A stretch of DNA of 64,000 nt from Chloroflexi bacterium TSY (GCA_019217005.1 JAHBNG010000016.1:107002-171001); one strand, 5' to 3'; positions 1 to 12,142 are shown, counted from the stretch's first letter. Numbers and translations are program-made. Notes: generated by a model from the sequence alone, not told the origin.

Positions 1-1
1 C

Positions 2-805
2 AATGAAGAACTGGAGCAACGTGTCGCTGAACGAACGCGTGAATTGCAAGATGCGCTCCAACGTGAACGTCAGCTGATTCAGGAAGTGGAGCAAGCTTTA
101 TCGCAAGCGACAGATCTAAACAGACTGAAATCGCATATCATTTCAACTGTTTCACATGAATTCCGAACCCCCTTAACGGTCATTAACAGCTCAACTGATT
201 TTGTTATCAAATGCTACTCTCGTTTGTCTTCTGAAAAAATTAATGAGATTCATCAACGAATTAGTCGTTCAATCTTTTATCTCAGCCAACTATTAGAAGA
301 TGTCTCGTTGGTGGAACAATTCAACGGAGGAGAAGTGCAACCAAAGTTGGAAACGCTATCTCTTCCACAACTTTATCAAAAACTTGATGAATTGATTACT
401 CGTGAATCTAACCATGTGGAAATCAAACCCACAATTGATCAGGAAACAAAAGGTGTCCAAATCCGCACAGATCCGAAACTTTTACGACAGATTCTCAGAC
501 ATTTATTGAGCAATGCACAGAAATACTCCGCTCAAGAAGAGCCAATCCAGGTCACTCTATCGAGAGAGGCAAACAAAATTCTACTAACGGTTTCAGACAA
601 GGGGATTGGTATTTCTTCTCAGGATATTCCCAGAATATTCGAACTATTTTATCGAGGTCGTAACGTTGCAGCCAGAAAAGGGTTGGGGGTCGGATTATAT
701 ATTGTGCAAAAGAGTGTTGAAACATTGGACGGCTCTGTAACAGTAAATTCTAACGGGGAAGATTCGGGATCTGAATTTACTGTTCGTATCCCTGCTTTCA
801 TATAA
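2..805 (+). CDS. Sensor histidine kinase, C-terminal part (5' end outside window)
   Basis: The open frame runs from the left edge, so the sensor part is missing and the first ATG (44) is internal. A charged coiled-coil linker (LEQRVAERTRELQ) leads into a HisKA dimerisation/phosphoacceptor domain with the H-box SHEFRTPLTV. The HATPase_c domain follows, with an N-box (LRHLLSNAQKYS), a G1 box (DKGIGIS) and a G2 box (KGLGVGLYIVQ). All residues expected for autophosphorylation are present. This is the catalytic core of a two-component sensor kinase; its stimulus and partner cannot be read here. No response regulator lies next to it: the next gene is a formate dehydrogenase 60 bp downstream on the same strand, whose regulation by this kinase would be speculation. 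Confidence 0.9.
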   Translation, partial: NEELEQRVAERTRELQDALQRERQLIQEVEQALSQATDLNRLKSHIISTVSHEFRTPLTVINSSTDFVIKCYSRLSSEKINEIHQRISRSIFYLSQLLEDVSLVEQFNGGEVQPKLETLSLPQLYQKLDELITRESNHVEIKPTIDQETKGVQIRTDPKLLRQILRHLLSNAQKYSAQEEPIQVTLSREANKILLTVSDKGIGISSQDIPRIFELFYRGRNVAARKGLGVGLYIVQKSVETLDGSVTVNSNGEDSGSEFTVRIPAFI

Positions 806-807
806 AA

Positions 808-841
808 ACCTATCCGGAAAGTGGTTGTGAGTCCAGACAGA
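808..841. repeat. Half-copy of palindromic repeat family P2
   Basis: The sequence CCTATCCGGAAAGTGG followed by TTGTGAGTCC matches, in reverse complement, the right arm of the P2 repeats at 13912, 35462 and 43559. Only one arm is visible. It lies between the kinase stop and the formate dehydrogenase start. Confidence 0.5.
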
Positions 842-867
842 TAATCATACGCAAAAGGGAATAGACA

Positions 868-2970
868 ATGACTTCGACAGGTTCTCCTCATGAATCTTCT
901 TTAGAAGCAGTAGGCATCAACAAAACTCGCTCCATTTGCGGCTATTGCGGTGTCGGCTGTTCGGTCGACATCATGACCCGAGGCAACAAAATTGTTGGAA
1001 TCCAGCCCGCAATGGATGGACCAGCCAACGAAGGTGCTCTGTGCATCAAGGGGCAATTTGCCTACGATTTTGTCCAGCATCCAGACCGACTCAGCAAACC
1101 GCTGGTGCGTCGAGCGGATGGTCAACTTCATGAAACCACTTGGGACGAGGCGCTCGACGTCGCTGCCGCGGGCTTCAGGGAAGTAGCAGAAAAATATGGT
1201 CGTCATAGCATTTACGGCGTAGCATCGGGACGTACACCAAGCGAAGCCGCGTACACAATGCAGAAATTCATTCGAGTAGGTTATGGAACCCATTACATCG
1301 ACAACTGTAGCCGTGCCTGACACGCCCCCACAGTCGCCGGTCTGGCGGCAAACATTGGGCGCGGTGCCATGTCAAATCCATTGGCCGATATGGAGAAACC
1401 GGATGTCATCTTCTGTATTGGGACAAATATGACCGAGTGTCACCCAGTAGCAGCGACGCGGCTGAAGAAGGCCTTGGCTCGCGGCGCAAAAATGATTGTA
1501 GCAGATCCGCGCCGGATCCGGTTGGCTGAGATGGCCGACATCTACCTGCCCATTCGTGTCGGCTCAGACACGGCGCTATTGCTGGCAATGGCCCATGTGA
1601 TTGCGCGCGAAGAACTGATCGACGATGAGTTTGTTGAGACGCGTACGTCTGGCAGTGCAGAATTCTTGCACCATATCCAGCAATTTACACCAGAATGGGC
1701 GGCTGAAATCACGAAGGTACCGGCCGCAGACATCGAAGCAGCAGCAAAACTCTATGGTAAAGCTGATAAAGGCGCCATCTACTATACACTGGGAATCACA
1801 GAGCATATCTGTGGTGTCGACAATGTCCAGAGTCTTTGCAACCTGGTATTGATGACGGGCAATATCGGACGTGAGGGCACTGGCATCAACCCGATGCGCG
1901 GCCAAAACAACATTCAGGGTGCCGGTGATTCTGGTGCATTGCCGAATAACTATCCTGGATTTCAACCCGTAGATAACGCAGAAAATCAAGCCAAATTTGA
2001 AGAACTCTATGGACGCAAGATCGATCTAGAACGAGGCATCACGAAGGTGACAGCGCTTGAGCTATGTGGGGATCAGATTCATGCCATGTTGATCGATGGA
2101 GAAAATACACTTGTGTCCGATCCAGATCGCAAACATGGCGAACGTGCACTACGCAGCCTTGAACACTTGGTTGTAATTGATATCTTCCCCAGCGAAACAA
2201 CTGAGCTGGCACATGTGGTTCTGCCAGCCACAGGTTGGGCGGAGACCGACGGTTACTTTATCAATACAGAGCGGCGTCTTCAACGTGTTCGCAAAGCGGT
2301 CGATGCACCAGGCGATGCCATGCCGGATTGGTGGATTGTCAGTCAAATAGCGCAGCGACTTGGCTTTGCTGGTTTTGACTACGATTCGCCCAAGGCAATC
2401 TTCGACGAACTGTGTAGCCTATCACCCATCTATGCTGGCGTCGATTGGGATCTGGCAGAATCGGGTCAATATCAATGGCCAATTCCATATAAAGGTCATC
2501 CAGGAACACCCCGTCTTCATGAAGATGAATTTACCAATGGTCGTGGCAAGTTCTCCATGACGACTTATCGGGATCCTGCCGAAATTGTCGATGACGATTA
2601 TCCAGTTTGGCTCACGACAGGGCGTCGTTTAGAATCTTACCACACGCGGACGCAGACGGGACGTGCCCATGGGATTGACTATTTGCTTTCAGAAGAGTTG
2701 TTAGAAGTTCATCCCGATGATGTTGCCATCTGGGGGCTGACTGATGGAGGCTGGGCGAAAATTGCCAGTAAACGTGGCGCCATTCAAATCAAAGTGAAAG
2801 CCACAACGCGCTCTCCCCGCGGCACAGTTTTCTCTAGCTTCAGCTTTAATGACGCTCCCATCAACTTCTTGACTGGTGGTGGCTATGATCCCATTACTCA
2901 TACAGCCGAGTTGAAAGTTTGTCCTGTGCGTGTAATGCCGATCGAAAAAAGAGTATTGGCTTCTGATTAG
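868..2970 (+). CDS. fdhF: Formate dehydrogenase alpha subunit, selenoprotein (TGA at 1318-1320 read as Sec151)
   Basis: Two open frames in the same phase (868-1320 and onward to 2970) are separated only by a TGA. The context CSRA-TGA-HAPTVAGL is the active-site motif of molybdopterin formate dehydrogenases, where Sec or Cys precedes a conserved His, so the TGA is best read as selenocysteine. The full product is about 700 residues, close to E. coli FdhH. The N-terminus has the [4Fe-4S] motif CGYCGVGC...CIKG. The bis-MGD oxidoreductase core follows (MTGNIGREGTGINPMRGQNN), then the C-terminal molybdopterin-binding domain (WLTTGRRLESYHTRTQTGR). It should oxidise formate to CO2 and pass electrons to a partner not encoded here. 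The start is ATG preceded by AAGGGA. Translation requires SelB and tRNA-Sec, which are not in the window. Confidence 0.92.
1318..1349 (+). promoter_or_regulatory. Bacterial SECIS element after the Sec TGA
   Basis: Directly 3' of the TGA (1318-1320), after a 12-nt gap, positions 1333-1338 (GTCGCC) pair with 1344-1349 (GGCGGC) and leave the apical loop GGTCT. The hairpin contains one G-T wobble. As I recall it, the SelB-binding hairpin of E. coli fdhF has the same GGUCU apical sequence at about the same distance from UGA. The stem lies inside coding sequence, as usual for bacterial SECIS. Confidence 0.75.
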
Positions 2971-3029
2971 CTTTCAGCCTGTCGAGCGGCTGAGAGATTG
3001 AATCAGTTATTGCTTTGTACAATATCCAA

Positions 3030-3080
3030 TAAAAAAACAGGGTGTAACAAGCATTCTCACTAGTTACACCCTGTTTTTAT
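3030..3080. terminator. Bidirectional intrinsic terminator between fdhF and rpoC
   Basis: ACAGGGTGTAAC (3037-3048) pairs perfectly with GTTACACCCTGT (3063-3074). An A-run precedes the hairpin and a T-run follows it, so it can terminate the converging fdhF (+) and rpoBC (-) transcripts. Confidence 0.9.
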
Positions 3081-3102
3081 TTTCAAATAGATACTACGCC
3101 GC

Positions 3103-6100
3103 CTATTCGAGATTGTTCACATCAATCTCTTCCGATGCATCGTCTTCCTCAAACATCTGGAAGTTGAGTTCGATCTCATCGTTATCGTCATCGTCAGACG
3201 ACGTTGTGACATTCGTTCCCAACGGCTCCATGCCAAGTTCCGCAACGCCCGATAACTCACTCAGGTCGATATCGGCAAAATCCAAATCCTCCATTTCCAG
3301 TTCGCCTAGCTCTTCAGGAAGATCCAGATCTTCGACCAAGTCAACTTCGGCCTCTCTAAGTTCAGCAGCCCGGCGTAGGCGTGCTTGGAAACCTGTTCCG
3401 ACCGGAATCAGCTTACCGATAATCACGTTCTCCTTTAAACCGCGTAGATCATCCTTCAGACCTCTCGTTGCTGCATCGGTCAAGACACGAGTTGTCTCTT
3501 GGAAGCTGGCCGCAGCGAGGAAGCTTTCTGTGTTGAGAGCTGCTTTGGTTAAGCCCAAGACAACTGGCTCAGCACGTGCAGGCTTTCCGCCTTTATCTAC
3601 GACAACATTGTTGATATCTTCGAAATGGAAGCGATCGATCAATTCACCAGGTAGCAATTCGGTATCACCTGTAGCACGAATCATCACGCGACGCAATAGC
3701 TGGCGGAGAACAACCTCGATATGTTTGTCATGAATCCCCACACCCTGACTTTGGTACACTTTTTGTACCTCACCAAGTAGGTAGAGCTGGCATGCTTCGC
3801 GTCCTTGAATTCGCAAGATTTCTTTGGGGTTCTTTGCACCCTCTGTCAACTGTTGCCCGGCATACACAGGGTCACCTTTATCAACACGGAGGCGAGCATT
3901 GGCGGGCACTTCCGTTTCCCAGATGTCCGTATCTTCACGGCGAATCGTGGCTCGAACATTTCCTTCATCCGTCAATTCCGGATAAATCTCTCCGTCCATT
4001 CCTGCTAAAATAGTGAGTTCTTCGCCTTCATCGCCAGTCTTCCGTGCAATCACAGTGTCTTCCTGGACTCGATCACCTTCAGAGATAAGTACCTCGTATC
4101 CCACGGGAATTTCGACATCGCGCTTCTTCAATTCTGTTCGACTAACCTTGAGTAAACGCAGTTCCCCTTCCCAATAGATGTCGACGTTACCTTCAATCTC
4201 GCTAATGATCGCTTCACCCTTTGGATTACGGGCTTCGAACAGTTCTTCCACACGCGGCAGACCTTGTGTAATATCGTCACTACCTGCAACACCGCCCGTG
4301 TGGAATGTACGAAGGGTTAGCTGCGTTCCGGGTTCACCAATCGATTGTGCAGCAATGATGCCAACCGCTTCACCCATGCCAACTTGGCCACCACGCGCCA
4401 AGTCTTCACCGTAGCAACGTTCGCAAATCCCAAAGCGTGACTCACAGGAAAGAGGGCTTCGCACATATGCTTTTTCGATGCCGTGACGTTCGATAGCCGA
4501 AACAGCGGCCTCATTCAAGAGATCATTTCGCTCGAGCAAAGGCTCACCACTCTCTGGATCACTGATATTGCCTGCCAAATAACGACCGCGGATCCGGTCG
4601 ATGAGCGTTTGTCCCATCTCTTGCGCTTCATCTTCCGTGATCCAAATACCCGAAAGCGTTCCACAATCATCGTTTGTGATAATCACATCCTGCGCTACAT
4701 CGACTAGACGACGGGTTAGATAGCCAGCATCTGCTGTACGTAGCGCTGTATCCGCCAAACCTTTCCGGGCGCCATGAGTACTCAAGAAATACTCTAATGC
4801 AGTCAGCCCTTCACGGAAGTTGGAGCGAATCGGTAATTCGATGATGCGCCCATTTGGATCGGCCATCAAACCGCGCATACCGGCTAATTGGCGAATTGTA
4901 TTGACACCACCTTTGGTTGCGCCAGCTTGTGCCATTGCACCAAGCCCATCTATTGGATTTAGCTTCTCTTTAACTGCCTCGGTTAACTCTTCTGTGGCAT
5001 GGGTCCACAATTCGACTTTTTTGTTGTAAAGTTCCTCTTCTGTAATCAGACCACGACGATATTGCTGGTCCGCTCGTTCCACTTCTTGATTCGTGCGCTC
5101 CAAAATCTCACCCTTCACTTCAGGGACGTGGATATCGCTCACAGCAATTGTGATACCTGATAGCGTGGCATATCGGAACCCAAGATCCTTAATGTTATCC
5201 ACAACATCGGCAGTGACCTCACGGCTCAGATGCTTGTAGCAGCGTTCAATGACTTTGTCAACACCTTTTCGGTCGAGCGCTTCGTTGACAAACCATAGCT
5301 CCTCTGGTAGCGCACGGTTAAAGATGATACGACCCATGGTGGTGCGCATGATACGCTCCATGGGCCAACTCGCACCAAGAAGTCCCAAAAAACGTAGAGC
5401 ATCACGCAGTTCGTCCATTGCTGCCCGTCCAAAGCCTGCAATGGCGTCAATCATTTTGTATTCGCCACGAATGTAGAGATCCATCACCTCACCGATGGTC
5501 TCGACACCATGATCATTTAGTGTCTCCAAGACCCGTTCGCTCAAGCCCAATTCTTCGATTGAGGTGGTGTCAAACCGAGTTGTAAAACGGACTCTAATCG
5601 GCTGATGCAGATTCACAATCCCCATGTTATAGGCATATTCGGCTTCATCCATACTGCTAAATGTAGGCAATCGTTCTTCTGCCTTTGAAGATGTACTGCC
5701 ATTTGCATGACCGTTTGTAGTTGTGCCATTCTGATGGGTTCCATTCAGGCTAACATTCATCAGCGGGCTACTGTATTCAAGGGTCAAGTAGTAAACACCC
5801 ATCACCATATCTTTGGATGGGCCCACAATTGGTTCCCCACTGCTGGGTTTCAACAGGTTTCGACTCGACAGCATCAACGTGCGCGCTTCTTCAACAGCTT
5901 GATCGCTCAATGGAACGTGAACAGCCATTTGGTCGCCGTCAAAGTCAGCATTGAATGCCGCACAAGTTAGCGGATGCAGTTGTATAGCACTCCCTTCAAT
6001 CAGCACAACTTCAAACGCTTGGATACCCAAACGATGTAGAGTTGGAGCACGGTTTAGCAAAACCGGACGTTCTTTGCAAATCTCTTCTAAAACGTCCCAG

Positions 6101-7824
6101 ACTTCAGAACTCTGTCGATCGACCATCCGCTTAGCGCTCTTGATGTTGTGGGCATAGTTGTATTCAACCAAGCGCCGCATGACAAATGGCTTAAATAGCT
6201 CAAGGGCCATCTTTTTTGGTAGGCCGCATTGATGAAGTTTGAGCGTCGGGCCAATCACAATCACGGATCGACCAGAGTAATCAACGCGCTTACCGAGGAG
6301 GTTTCGTCGAAAACGTCCTTGTTTACCTTTGAGCATATCGCTCAAACTCTTTAGTTTACGCTTTCCGCTGCGGCTGACTGCCCGTCCACGGCGACCATTA
6401 TCGACTAAGCTATCAACAGCCTCTTGGAGCATACGCTTTTCGTTGCGTACAATGACGTCTGGCGCACCTAATTCCATGAGACGCTTGAGACGATTGTTTC
6501 GGTTGATCACACGTCGATAGAGATCGTTCAAATCGCTTGTTGCGAAACGACCGCCATCCAGTTGCACCATTGGGCGCAGATCGGGTGGAATGACAGGTAG
6601 GGCCGTCAGAATCATCCATTCAGGACGATTTCCACTTTTGCGGAAATTTTCAACAACGCGTAAACGTTTTGCTGCCTTTTTGCGTCGTTGTTTACTACGT
6701 GTTGTGCGAATTTCTTTTCGGAGTTCTTTGGCTAGCTTATCCAGATCCTCTTTTGCAACAATATCACGAATTGCTTCGGCACCCATACCAGCTGAAAATA
6801 CATTGCCCCAGCGGTCAGCCAACTCGCGGTACCGGGTCTCTGTCAACAACGTTTTTTCTTCCAACGTTTTCAGGTCTTCTAAATCAGCTTCCATCTGGAC
6901 GCGTAATTGTTCTTTGCGCCCTTCAATGGTCCCGCGTAATTCCTCGAGCTTTGCACCAATATCACTTCGTACATGATCGCGTTTGGCCGACATTAGCAGA
7001 CGGATGTCGGCCTTCTCTTCATCAGATTCTTGCTGTAGACCATTGAGTTTTTCTTGGACCAATGTGTTGACAAGAGATTCATGATCAGCTGAGACGATCT
7101 CGCTTGCGCTGATGACAATCTGATCTGCCCAATCAAACTCTTTATCCTCCTCCGCCTTTTTCCCAATACGATTCTGGATCCAGATTTGGAGAGCCTGAGC
7201 TTGGCTAATTACCTCAGAGGAATCGCTCGTAATGCGTTCATCCAAAGACGAAACTTCCTGCTCTTCTTCTTCATCGATCTCGACCAGGCTCTGTTCAAGC
7301 ATTGTTTCCAACTCATCAACCTGATCCTGAATCTCGCCATCAATGCGTGACAGTCTCATCTCAAGCTCGCGCTCTGCCCGTTGAATCGCCCGACCACGTG
7401 CATCTTCGTTTACATTTGAAATAATATATTGAGCAAAGTAAAGCACCCGTTCTAGATGACGCGGACTAATGTTGAGCAAGAGACCTAAGCGACTGGGAAC
7501 GCCCTTTACATACCAAATATGGCTAACGGGAGAAGCCAACTCAATATGTCCCATCCGTTCCCGACGGACGCGACTCGGGGCGACTTCAACACCACATTTA
7601 TCACAGACAATGCCTTTATAGCGTACGCGTTTATATTTACCACAAGCACACTCCCAATCCTTTTGTGGACCAAAAGTGCGTTCGCAGAAGAGACCATCGC
7701 GTTCTGGACGGAGTGTACGGTAATTGATGGTCTCTGGTTTGGTTACTTCGCCATAACTCCATTCGCGGATATTTTCTGGAGATGCAAGCGCGATGCGAAT
7801 TGCATCAAAATTTTGGACTTCCAT
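3103..7824 (-). CDS. rpoC: DNA-directed RNA polymerase subunit beta'
   Basis: A 1573-residue beta' subunit, longer than the usual 1200-1400. The N-terminal zinc site is [20 protein letters not shown] (about 60-79). The catalytic Mg-binding loop NADFDGDQM is at 625-633. The second zinc site includes [11 protein letters not shown]. The trigger-loop region and the motif [15 protein letters not shown] are intact. Three additions stand out: an acidic coiled-coil insertion at about 140-375, a low-complexity N/G/T-rich stretch at about 690-710, and an alpha-CTD-like domain at about 755-815 (listed separately). The C-terminal tail is very acidic. The gene lies downstream of rpoB on the same strand, with a 263-bp gap containing one P1 palindrome, so they are probably co-transcribed. 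ATG start with an upstream AGGAGATAAGC-type ribosome site. Confidence 0.98.
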   Translation of the reverse strand: MEVQNFDAIRIALASPENIREWSYGEVTKPETINYRTLRPERDGLFCERTFGPQKDWECACGKYKRVRYKGIVCDKCGVEVAPSRVRRERMGHIELASPVSHIWYVKGVPSRLGLLLNISPRHLERVLYFAQYIISNVNEDARGRAIQRAERELEMRLSRIDGEIQDQVDELETMLEQSLVEIDEEEEQEVSSLDERITSDSSEVISQAQALQIWIQNRIGKKAEEDKEFDWADQIVISASEIVSADHESLVNTLVQEKLNGLQQESDEEKADIRLLMSAKRDHVRSDIGAKLEELRGTIEGRKEQLRVQMEADLEDLKTLEEKTLLTETRYRELADRWGNVFSAGMGAEAIRDIVAKEDLDKLAKELRKEIRTTRSKQRRKKAAKRLRVVENFRKSGNRPEWMILTALPVIPPDLRPMVQLDGGRFATSDLNDLYRRVINRNNRLKRLMELGAPDVIVRNEKRMLQEAVDSLVDNGRRGRAVSRSGKRKLKSLSDMLKGKQGRFRRNLLGKRVDYSGRSVIVIGPTLKLHQCGLPKKMALELFKPFVMRRLVEYNYAHNIKSAKRMVDRQSSEVWDVLEEICKERPVLLNRAPTLHRLGIQAFEVVLIEGSAIQLHPLTCAAFNADFDGDQMAVHVPLSDQAVEEARTLMLSSRNLLKPSSGEPIVGPSKDMVMGVYYLTLEYSSPLMNVSLNGTHQNGTTTNGHANGSTSSKAEERLPTFSSMDEAEYAYNMGIVNLHQPIRVRFTTRFDTTSIEELGLSERVLETLNDHGVETIGEVMDLYIRGEYKMIDAIAGFGRAAMDELRDALRFLGLLGASWPMERIMRTTMGRIIFNRALPEELWFVNEALDRKGVDKVIERCYKHLSREVTADVVDNIKDLGFRYATLSGITIAVSDIHVPEVKGEILERTNQEVERADQQYRRGLITEEELYNKKVELWTHATEELTEAVKEKLNPIDGLGAMAQAGATKGGVNTIRQLAGMRGLMADPNGRIIELPIRSNFREGLTALEYFLSTHGARKGLADTALRTADAGYLTRRLVDVAQDVIITNDDCGTLSGIWITEDEAQEMGQTLIDRIRGRYLAGNISDPESGEPLLERNDLLNEAAVSAIERHGIEKAYVRSPLSCESRFGICERCYGEDLARGGQVGMGEAVGIIAAQSIGEPGTQLTLRTFHTGGVAGSDDITQGLPRVEELFEARNPKGEAIISEIEGNVDIYWEGELRLLKVSRTELKKRDVEIPVGYEVLISEGDRVQEDTVIARKTGDEGEELTILAGMDGEIYPELTDEGNVRATIRREDTDIWETEVPANARLRVDKGDPVYAGQQLTEGAKNPKEILRIQGREACQLYLLGEVQKVYQSQGVGIHDKHIEVVLRQLLRRVMIRATGDTELLPGELIDRFHFEDINNVVVDKGGKPARAEPVVLGLTKAALNTESFLAAASFQETTRVLTDAATRGLKDDLRGLKENVIIGKLIPVGTGFQARLRRAAELREAEVDLVEDLDLPEELGELEMEDLDFADIDLSELSGVAELGMEPLGTNVTTSSDDDDNDEIELNFQMFEEDDASEEIDVNNLE
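5377..5562 (-). other. Alpha-CTD-like helix-hairpin-helix domain inserted in RpoC (residues ~755-815)
   Basis: The segment reads [15 protein letters not shown], then ETIGEVMDL, then [18 protein letters not shown]. This follows the RpoA C-terminal domain pattern (V/I-E-D/E-L-x-L-S/T-x-R, then I-G-D/E-L, then G-K/R-x-S/A-L/M-x-E-I/L-K/R). It sits between the catalytic domain and the segment [15 protein letters not shown], a place where beta' normally has only a short variable linker. The resemblance was seen by eye and rests on several conserved positions in register. A role in binding upstream DNA or regulators is inference. Confidence 0.7.
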
Positions 7825-7992
7825 AAATAAGCTTATCTCCTTATGATTCCCAGAAATGTTTCAATCGGCTCCTTGAGCAGAGAGCAGGGTCGAAGATTTC
7901 TGGGTGAGAATATCGATAAGTCACTTAAACGTCATACGTTGCTCAGATAATAACAATTACCAAAGGAATAACCGACACCGGATTCATATGGC

Positions 7993-8067
7993 TGTGTACC
8001 ACAAAGTGTCTAAATGGAGACCTCTCAGTCAGAAAACCTACTCCATTTACACACTTTGGGACACACC
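7993..8067. repeat. Palindromic repeat P1, 75 bp (rpoB-rpoC gap)
   Basis: The arms TGTGTACCACAAAGTGT and ACACTTTGGGACACAC surround a centre containing GACCTCTCAGTCAG. Three more 75-bp copies occur at 39516, 45832 and 57962. This copy is inverted relative to the others: the GTACC side is on the left. Confidence 0.85.
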
Positions 8068-8087
8068 GTCGATCATGTGACGGTTGA

Positions 8088-11000
8088 TTACTCGTTACTG
8101 CGACTCATGGGACTTGGCACATTAAGGCTAAAGCCCAACTTGGGTAAGCGTTCCTCGGTCTCTTCCTTGCCAAACTGGACCACCTCATTTTTCTCGTTAA
8201 TGACTTCAACAGACAAGGCAAGGCTTTGTAATTCTTTCACCAGGACACGGAAGCTTTCCGGAACACCAGGACTCTGAATTTCTTCGCCCTTTACAATCGA
8301 TTCGTAAGTTTTTACACGCCCACTTACATCATCAGATTTAACAGTTAACATCTCTTGGAGCGTATAGGCCGCGCCGTAGGCTTCTAACGCCCATACCTCC
8401 ATTTCGCCAAAGCGTTGTCCACCAAACTGTGCCTTACCACCCAGTGGCTGTTGTGTCACGAGACTGTATGGTCCCGTACTACGTGCATGGACCTTATCTT
8501 CTACCAAGTGATGCAATTTGAGCATCTGTACCATGCCCACAGTTACTGGCGAATCATAAGGCTCACCTGTTTTGCCGTCGTAGAGTTTTTGTTTACCGGT
8601 TGTCGGTGAAGGCCAGCTTAGCTCGCTACTTAAACTATTCGCTATTTCTTCCAGTTCTGCACTGTCTAATCCACGTAACTCTTCCCGCGAAAAATCCTCA
8701 CTGTAGAAGAAGATCCACTCACGATACGAAACGTCAATTGAAAGCTGATTTGCCTCTTTCGTTGTCCGTCGTGAGTCATACGCTGTCCCCATGAGGGCTT
8801 CTGGTTCGTAACCCAATTCTCGTAGCCATTCACTCAAGCAAGCATGACGTGCGTAGGCAGGATCTTTATCAATACGCTCTGGATCATACCCTAGGGGCTC
8901 TAGCCAGTCGATCAAGTAAATCAAACGTGCGTCATCGTCATCCAGAATCTCTTCGTCAACTATTTCTTCTTCGTGAATCAAAGCCCAGGCGCGTTGGGTT
9001 GCTTCAAGCCATGCTCGATCAACTAGCCAGGAGCGAGCCAGTTCAGCAGCGATCTCATCCTCTTTGGCCCCATCGAATACGGGTGTTTCGGCTTGGAAAT
9101 TGAGGCGATTCGCAGCCCAACCTAGATGACATTCTAATACCTGACCGATATTCATACGTCCAGGAACACCTAAGGGATTTAAGATGATGTCGACAGGCGT
9201 ACCATCTTCCAAAAAGGGCATATCCTCGACCGGCACTACCTTTGAAATTACGCCCTTGTTTCCATGTCGCCCAGCCATCTTATCACCCTCCGTCAGACGG
9301 CGACGTTGAGCAATGCTGACCCGTACGATCTTTTCTACCCCCGCTGCCAAATCGCGATATTCTTCCCGATCCAGCACTTTTACATCGACGACTTTTCCTC
9401 GTGCACCGTGTGGCAATTTAAGCGAACTATCCTTCACTTCGCGTGCCTTTTCGCCAAAGATCGCACGTAATAATTTCTCTTCCGGTGTCAATTCAGTTTC
9501 ACCTTTAGGCGTAATTTTTCCAACGAGAATATCACCAGGAGAGACTTCTGCTCCGATGCGAATAATGCCATCTTCATCTAGATCTTTGAGTGCATCCTCG
9601 CCAACATTAGGAATATCGCGTGTAATCTCTTCCGGACCTAATTTCGTCTCCCGGGCATCGACTTCGTATTTCTCAATATGTAACGAGGTGTACTTATCGT
9701 CTTGCACCAACTTTTCGCTGACCAGGATCGCATCTTCAAAGTTGCCTCCTTCCCAGCTCATATATGCAACTAAGACGTTCTGGCCCAACGCGAGTTCCCC
9801 ATTCTCAGTGCTAGAACTATCAGCGAGGACTGTTCCACGTTCGACGTGTTCCCCTTTGATGACGATTGGACGCTGATCAATACAGGTGCTCTGATTACTG
9901 CGATTATATTTCCGCAACGGATAAGGACGACGTGTACCGTCTTGCTCTTGAACAACAACTTCAGCGCTTGTTACACTCACCACTTCGCCAGACTGACGTG
10001 CAACCAATGCTTGACCTGAATCAATTGCTGCTTGATATTCCATTCCCGTTCCCACAATCGGTGAATCTGGTTTGACTAGAGGAACGGCTTGCCGTTGCAT
10101 GTTGGACCCCATCAAGGCACGGTTCGCATCGTCATGTTCGAGAAATGGAATCAACGCAGCAGAAACACCCACAATTTGCTTTGGTGAAACGTCCATATAC
10201 CGAATCTGATTTGCCTGTGCAAACTCAAAATTCTTTGAGCGTCTTGCAGACGGTCGTGGGTTTTGAAATTCACCAACGGCATTCAAAGCAGATGAGGCTT
10301 GCGCAATTGAAGCCTGCTCTTCTTCGTCCGCTGTCAGGTAGACGACTTCCTGGCTGGCAAATGGTTTGACCCGCACGGCGCCAATATCAGGAGTTTCACT
10401 GATACTTTGGGCCAATTCAGGATCGATCATTGTACCACTTTCGGCGATCAGATCATCTGTTTCTGGATCCATCAAGTCTGCAGCTAGAATGCGATTGTTC
10501 AACGCTTCAACAGTTGGTTCGACCTCAGTATAGACTCGGCGGTAAGGGGTCTCAATAAAACCGAAGCCATTCACCCGCCCATATGAAGCCATAGAGCCAA
10601 TCAAGCCAATGTTAGGACCTTCTGGCGTTTCAATTGGACAGATGCGCCCGTAGTGACTGTGATGAACATCGCGCACGTCAAAACCCGCTCGTTCACGTCG
10701 AAGCCCACCCGGCCCTAAAGCGCTCAGACGGCGTTTATGCGTTAGTTCTGCCAGAGGATTTGTCTGGTCCATAAATTGGCTGAGCTGACTACCACCAAAG
10801 AATTCACGTGTCGCGGCCACAACAGGACGAATGTTGATCAGACCAAGAGGCGTCACCTGTTCTGGATCACGAATTGACATTCGTTCACGAACAACGCGCT
10901 CCATGCGCAGTAACCCGATGCGCAATTGATTTTGAATCAGTTCGCCAACCGTCCTGACCCGACGATTTCCAAGATGGTCAATATCTGTCTTGCCAGCCGA

Positions 11001-12011
11001 ACCATTATTGATGTTGATGATGTAACGGATGACTGCCACAAGATCTTCAGTTGTCAAGACTCTTGTCTCTAAAGCAGTGTCCAAACCCAACGCTCTATTT
11101 AACTTATAGCGCCCCACGCGGCCTAAATCGTAGCGTCGTGGGGTGAAAAGCAGGTTTTGTACAAAATTACGGGCATTGTCCAGTGTAGGTGGATCGCCAG
11201 GACGTAGTTTTTTGTAGAATTCCAGCAAAGCATCATCAACGCCCTTCTCTGAGTTATCTGTTGGATTGCTGGTCGTATCGCGCTCTAGGGTGGATTCGAT
11301 AAAGGGATGGTCATAGTCTGTATCCACATCCTGAAAGAGATCGCGAATCTCGTCATCCGTACCGAAACCGACTGCACGTAAAAGAATTGTTACAGGAAGC
11401 TTACGCTTACGATCTACTTTTACACTAATAATATCACGTTTGCTCGTCTCAAATTCGAGCCATGCACCACGAATGGGAATCAGTTTGCCGCCACCTAGTT
11501 CACGCCCTGTGCTGCGATCTTCTTCTACCGAAAAATAGACGCCAGGGGAACGCATTAACTGGCTAACCACGACACGTTCACTACCATTGATAATAAAGGT
11601 GGCAGATTCAGTCATGAGCGGAAAGTCTCCCATAAAGACTTCCTGTTCGCTGATTTCGCCCGTATCTTTATTGACGAGCCGAATTTTTACCCATAGTGGT
11701 GCCGAATAGGTGATATCACGTTCTCTGCATTCATCTTCCGGGTATTTCGGTTCGCCAAAATAGAAATCGCCGAAATGCAACTCTAAATTCTTGTTGAAGC
11801 TGACAATCGGTGAAATCTCTTCAAACAACTCACGCAGCCCATCTGACTTAAACCAGTCAAAACTGCGCAACTGGACTTCTGTCAGACGCGGCAGATCCAA
11901 GACCGCTGGCGTTTGAGCGTAAGACTTGCGTGTTGTCCGTCTAGTACCCGAATGAGATAAGCTCTCGCTCAGATTTGTTCCATTTGTCGTACCATTCAAA
12001 AAATCATTCAT
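8088..12011 (-). CDS. rpoB: DNA-directed RNA polymerase subunit beta
   Basis: About 1307 residues. The chosen start (MNDFLNG) has AAGGAG nine bases upstream; the longer frame from 12110 would run through a palindrome. Family landmarks include [12 protein letters not shown] near the N-terminus, the fork and rifampicin region ([37 protein letters not shown]), [15 protein letters not shown] and the C-terminal [20 protein letters not shown] roughly 130-residue acidic insertion lies between the segment [13 protein letters not shown] and [14 protein letters not shown] (about 8600-9030), where beta usually has a short linker. The N-terminus has an N/G/T-rich patch like the one in RpoC. No ribosomal protein gene precedes it; upstream is 1.9 kb of non-coding DNA. 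Confidence 0.98.
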   Translation of the reverse strand: MNDFLNGTTNGTNLSESLSHSGTRRTTRKSYAQTPAVLDLPRLTEVQLRSFDWFKSDGLRELFEEISPIVSFNKNLELHFGDFYFGEPKYPEDECRERDITYSAPLWVKIRLVNKDTGEISEQEVFMGDFPLMTESATFIINGSERVVVSQLMRSPGVYFSVEEDRSTGRELGGGKLIPIRGAWLEFETSKRDIISVKVDRKRKLPVTILLRAVGFGTDDEIRDLFQDVDTDYDHPFIESTLERDTTSNPTDNSEKGVDDALLEFYKKLRPGDPPTLDNARNFVQNLLFTPRRYDLGRVGRYKLNRALGLDTALETRVLTTEDLVAVIRYIININNGSAGKTDIDHLGNRRVRTVGELIQNQLRIGLLRMERVVRERMSIRDPEQVTPLGLINIRPVVAATREFFGGSQLSQFMDQTNPLAELTHKRRLSALGPGGLRRERAGFDVRDVHHSHYGRICPIETPEGPNIGLIGSMASYGRVNGFGFIETPYRRVYTEVEPTVEALNNRILAADLMDPETDDLIAESGTMIDPELAQSISETPDIGAVRVKPFASQEVVYLTADEEEQASIAQASSALNAVGEFQNPRPSARRSKNFEFAQANQIRYMDVSPKQIVGVSAALIPFLEHDDANRALMGSNMQRQAVPLVKPDSPIVGTGMEYQAAIDSGQALVARQSGEVVSVTSAEVVVQEQDGTRRPYPLRKYNRSNQSTCIDQRPIVIKGEHVERGTVLADSSSTENGELALGQNVLVAYMSWEGGNFEDAILVSEKLVQDDKYTSLHIEKYEVDARETKLGPEEITRDIPNVGEDALKDLDEDGIIRIGAEVSPGDILVGKITPKGETELTPEEKLLRAIFGEKAREVKDSSLKLPHGARGKVVDVKVLDREEYRDLAAGVEKIVRVSIAQRRRLTEGDKMAGRHGNKGVISKVVPVEDMPFLEDGTPVDIILNPLGVPGRMNIGQVLECHLGWAANRLNFQAETPVFDGAKEDEIAAELARSWLVDRAWLEATQRAWALIHEEEIVDEEILDDDDARLIYLIDWLEPLGYDPERIDKDPAYARHACLSEWLRELGYEPEALMGTAYDSRRTTKEANQLSIDVSYREWIFFYSEDFSREELRGLDSAELEEIANSLSSELSWPSPTTGKQKLYDGKTGEPYDSPVTVGMVQMLKLHHLVEDKVHARSTGPYSLVTQQPLGGKAQFGGQRFGEMEVWALEAYGAAYTLQEMLTVKSDDVSGRVKTYESIVKGEEIQSPGVPESFRVLVKELQSLALSVEVINEKNEVVQFGKEETEERLPKLGFSLNVPSPMSRSNE

Positions 12012-12065
12012 ATAACACAGCTCCTTGGGACATTCAGCGGTGGAATTCCAAAAAACATAAATTCT

Positions 12066-12142
12066 CCATAGAAGCTTTGTGCTGTCTCCTTTGAATACGG
12101 AGCATAGCACTTAATATGGGACATAGCACAAAGCTTCTATGG
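12066..12142. repeat. Long perfect-arm palindrome upstream of rpoB
   Basis: CCATAGAAGCTTTGTGCT (12066-12083) is the exact reverse complement of AGCACAAAGCTTCTATGG (12125-12142), giving an 18-bp stem. The arms have MITE-like or attenuator geometry. It lies in the rpoB 5' leader. No second copy was noticed in the window. Confidence 0.8.

Noticed and set aside
1369..2970. Formate dehydrogenase as two separate genes
   Set aside because: The two frames are in phase, separated only by TGA at the known Sec position, and the ATG at 1369 lies inside a conserved motif.
3113..7830. Many long frames on the strand opposite rpoC and rpoB
   Set aside because: They are shadows of strongly conserved genes, with no family motifs or ribosome sites.
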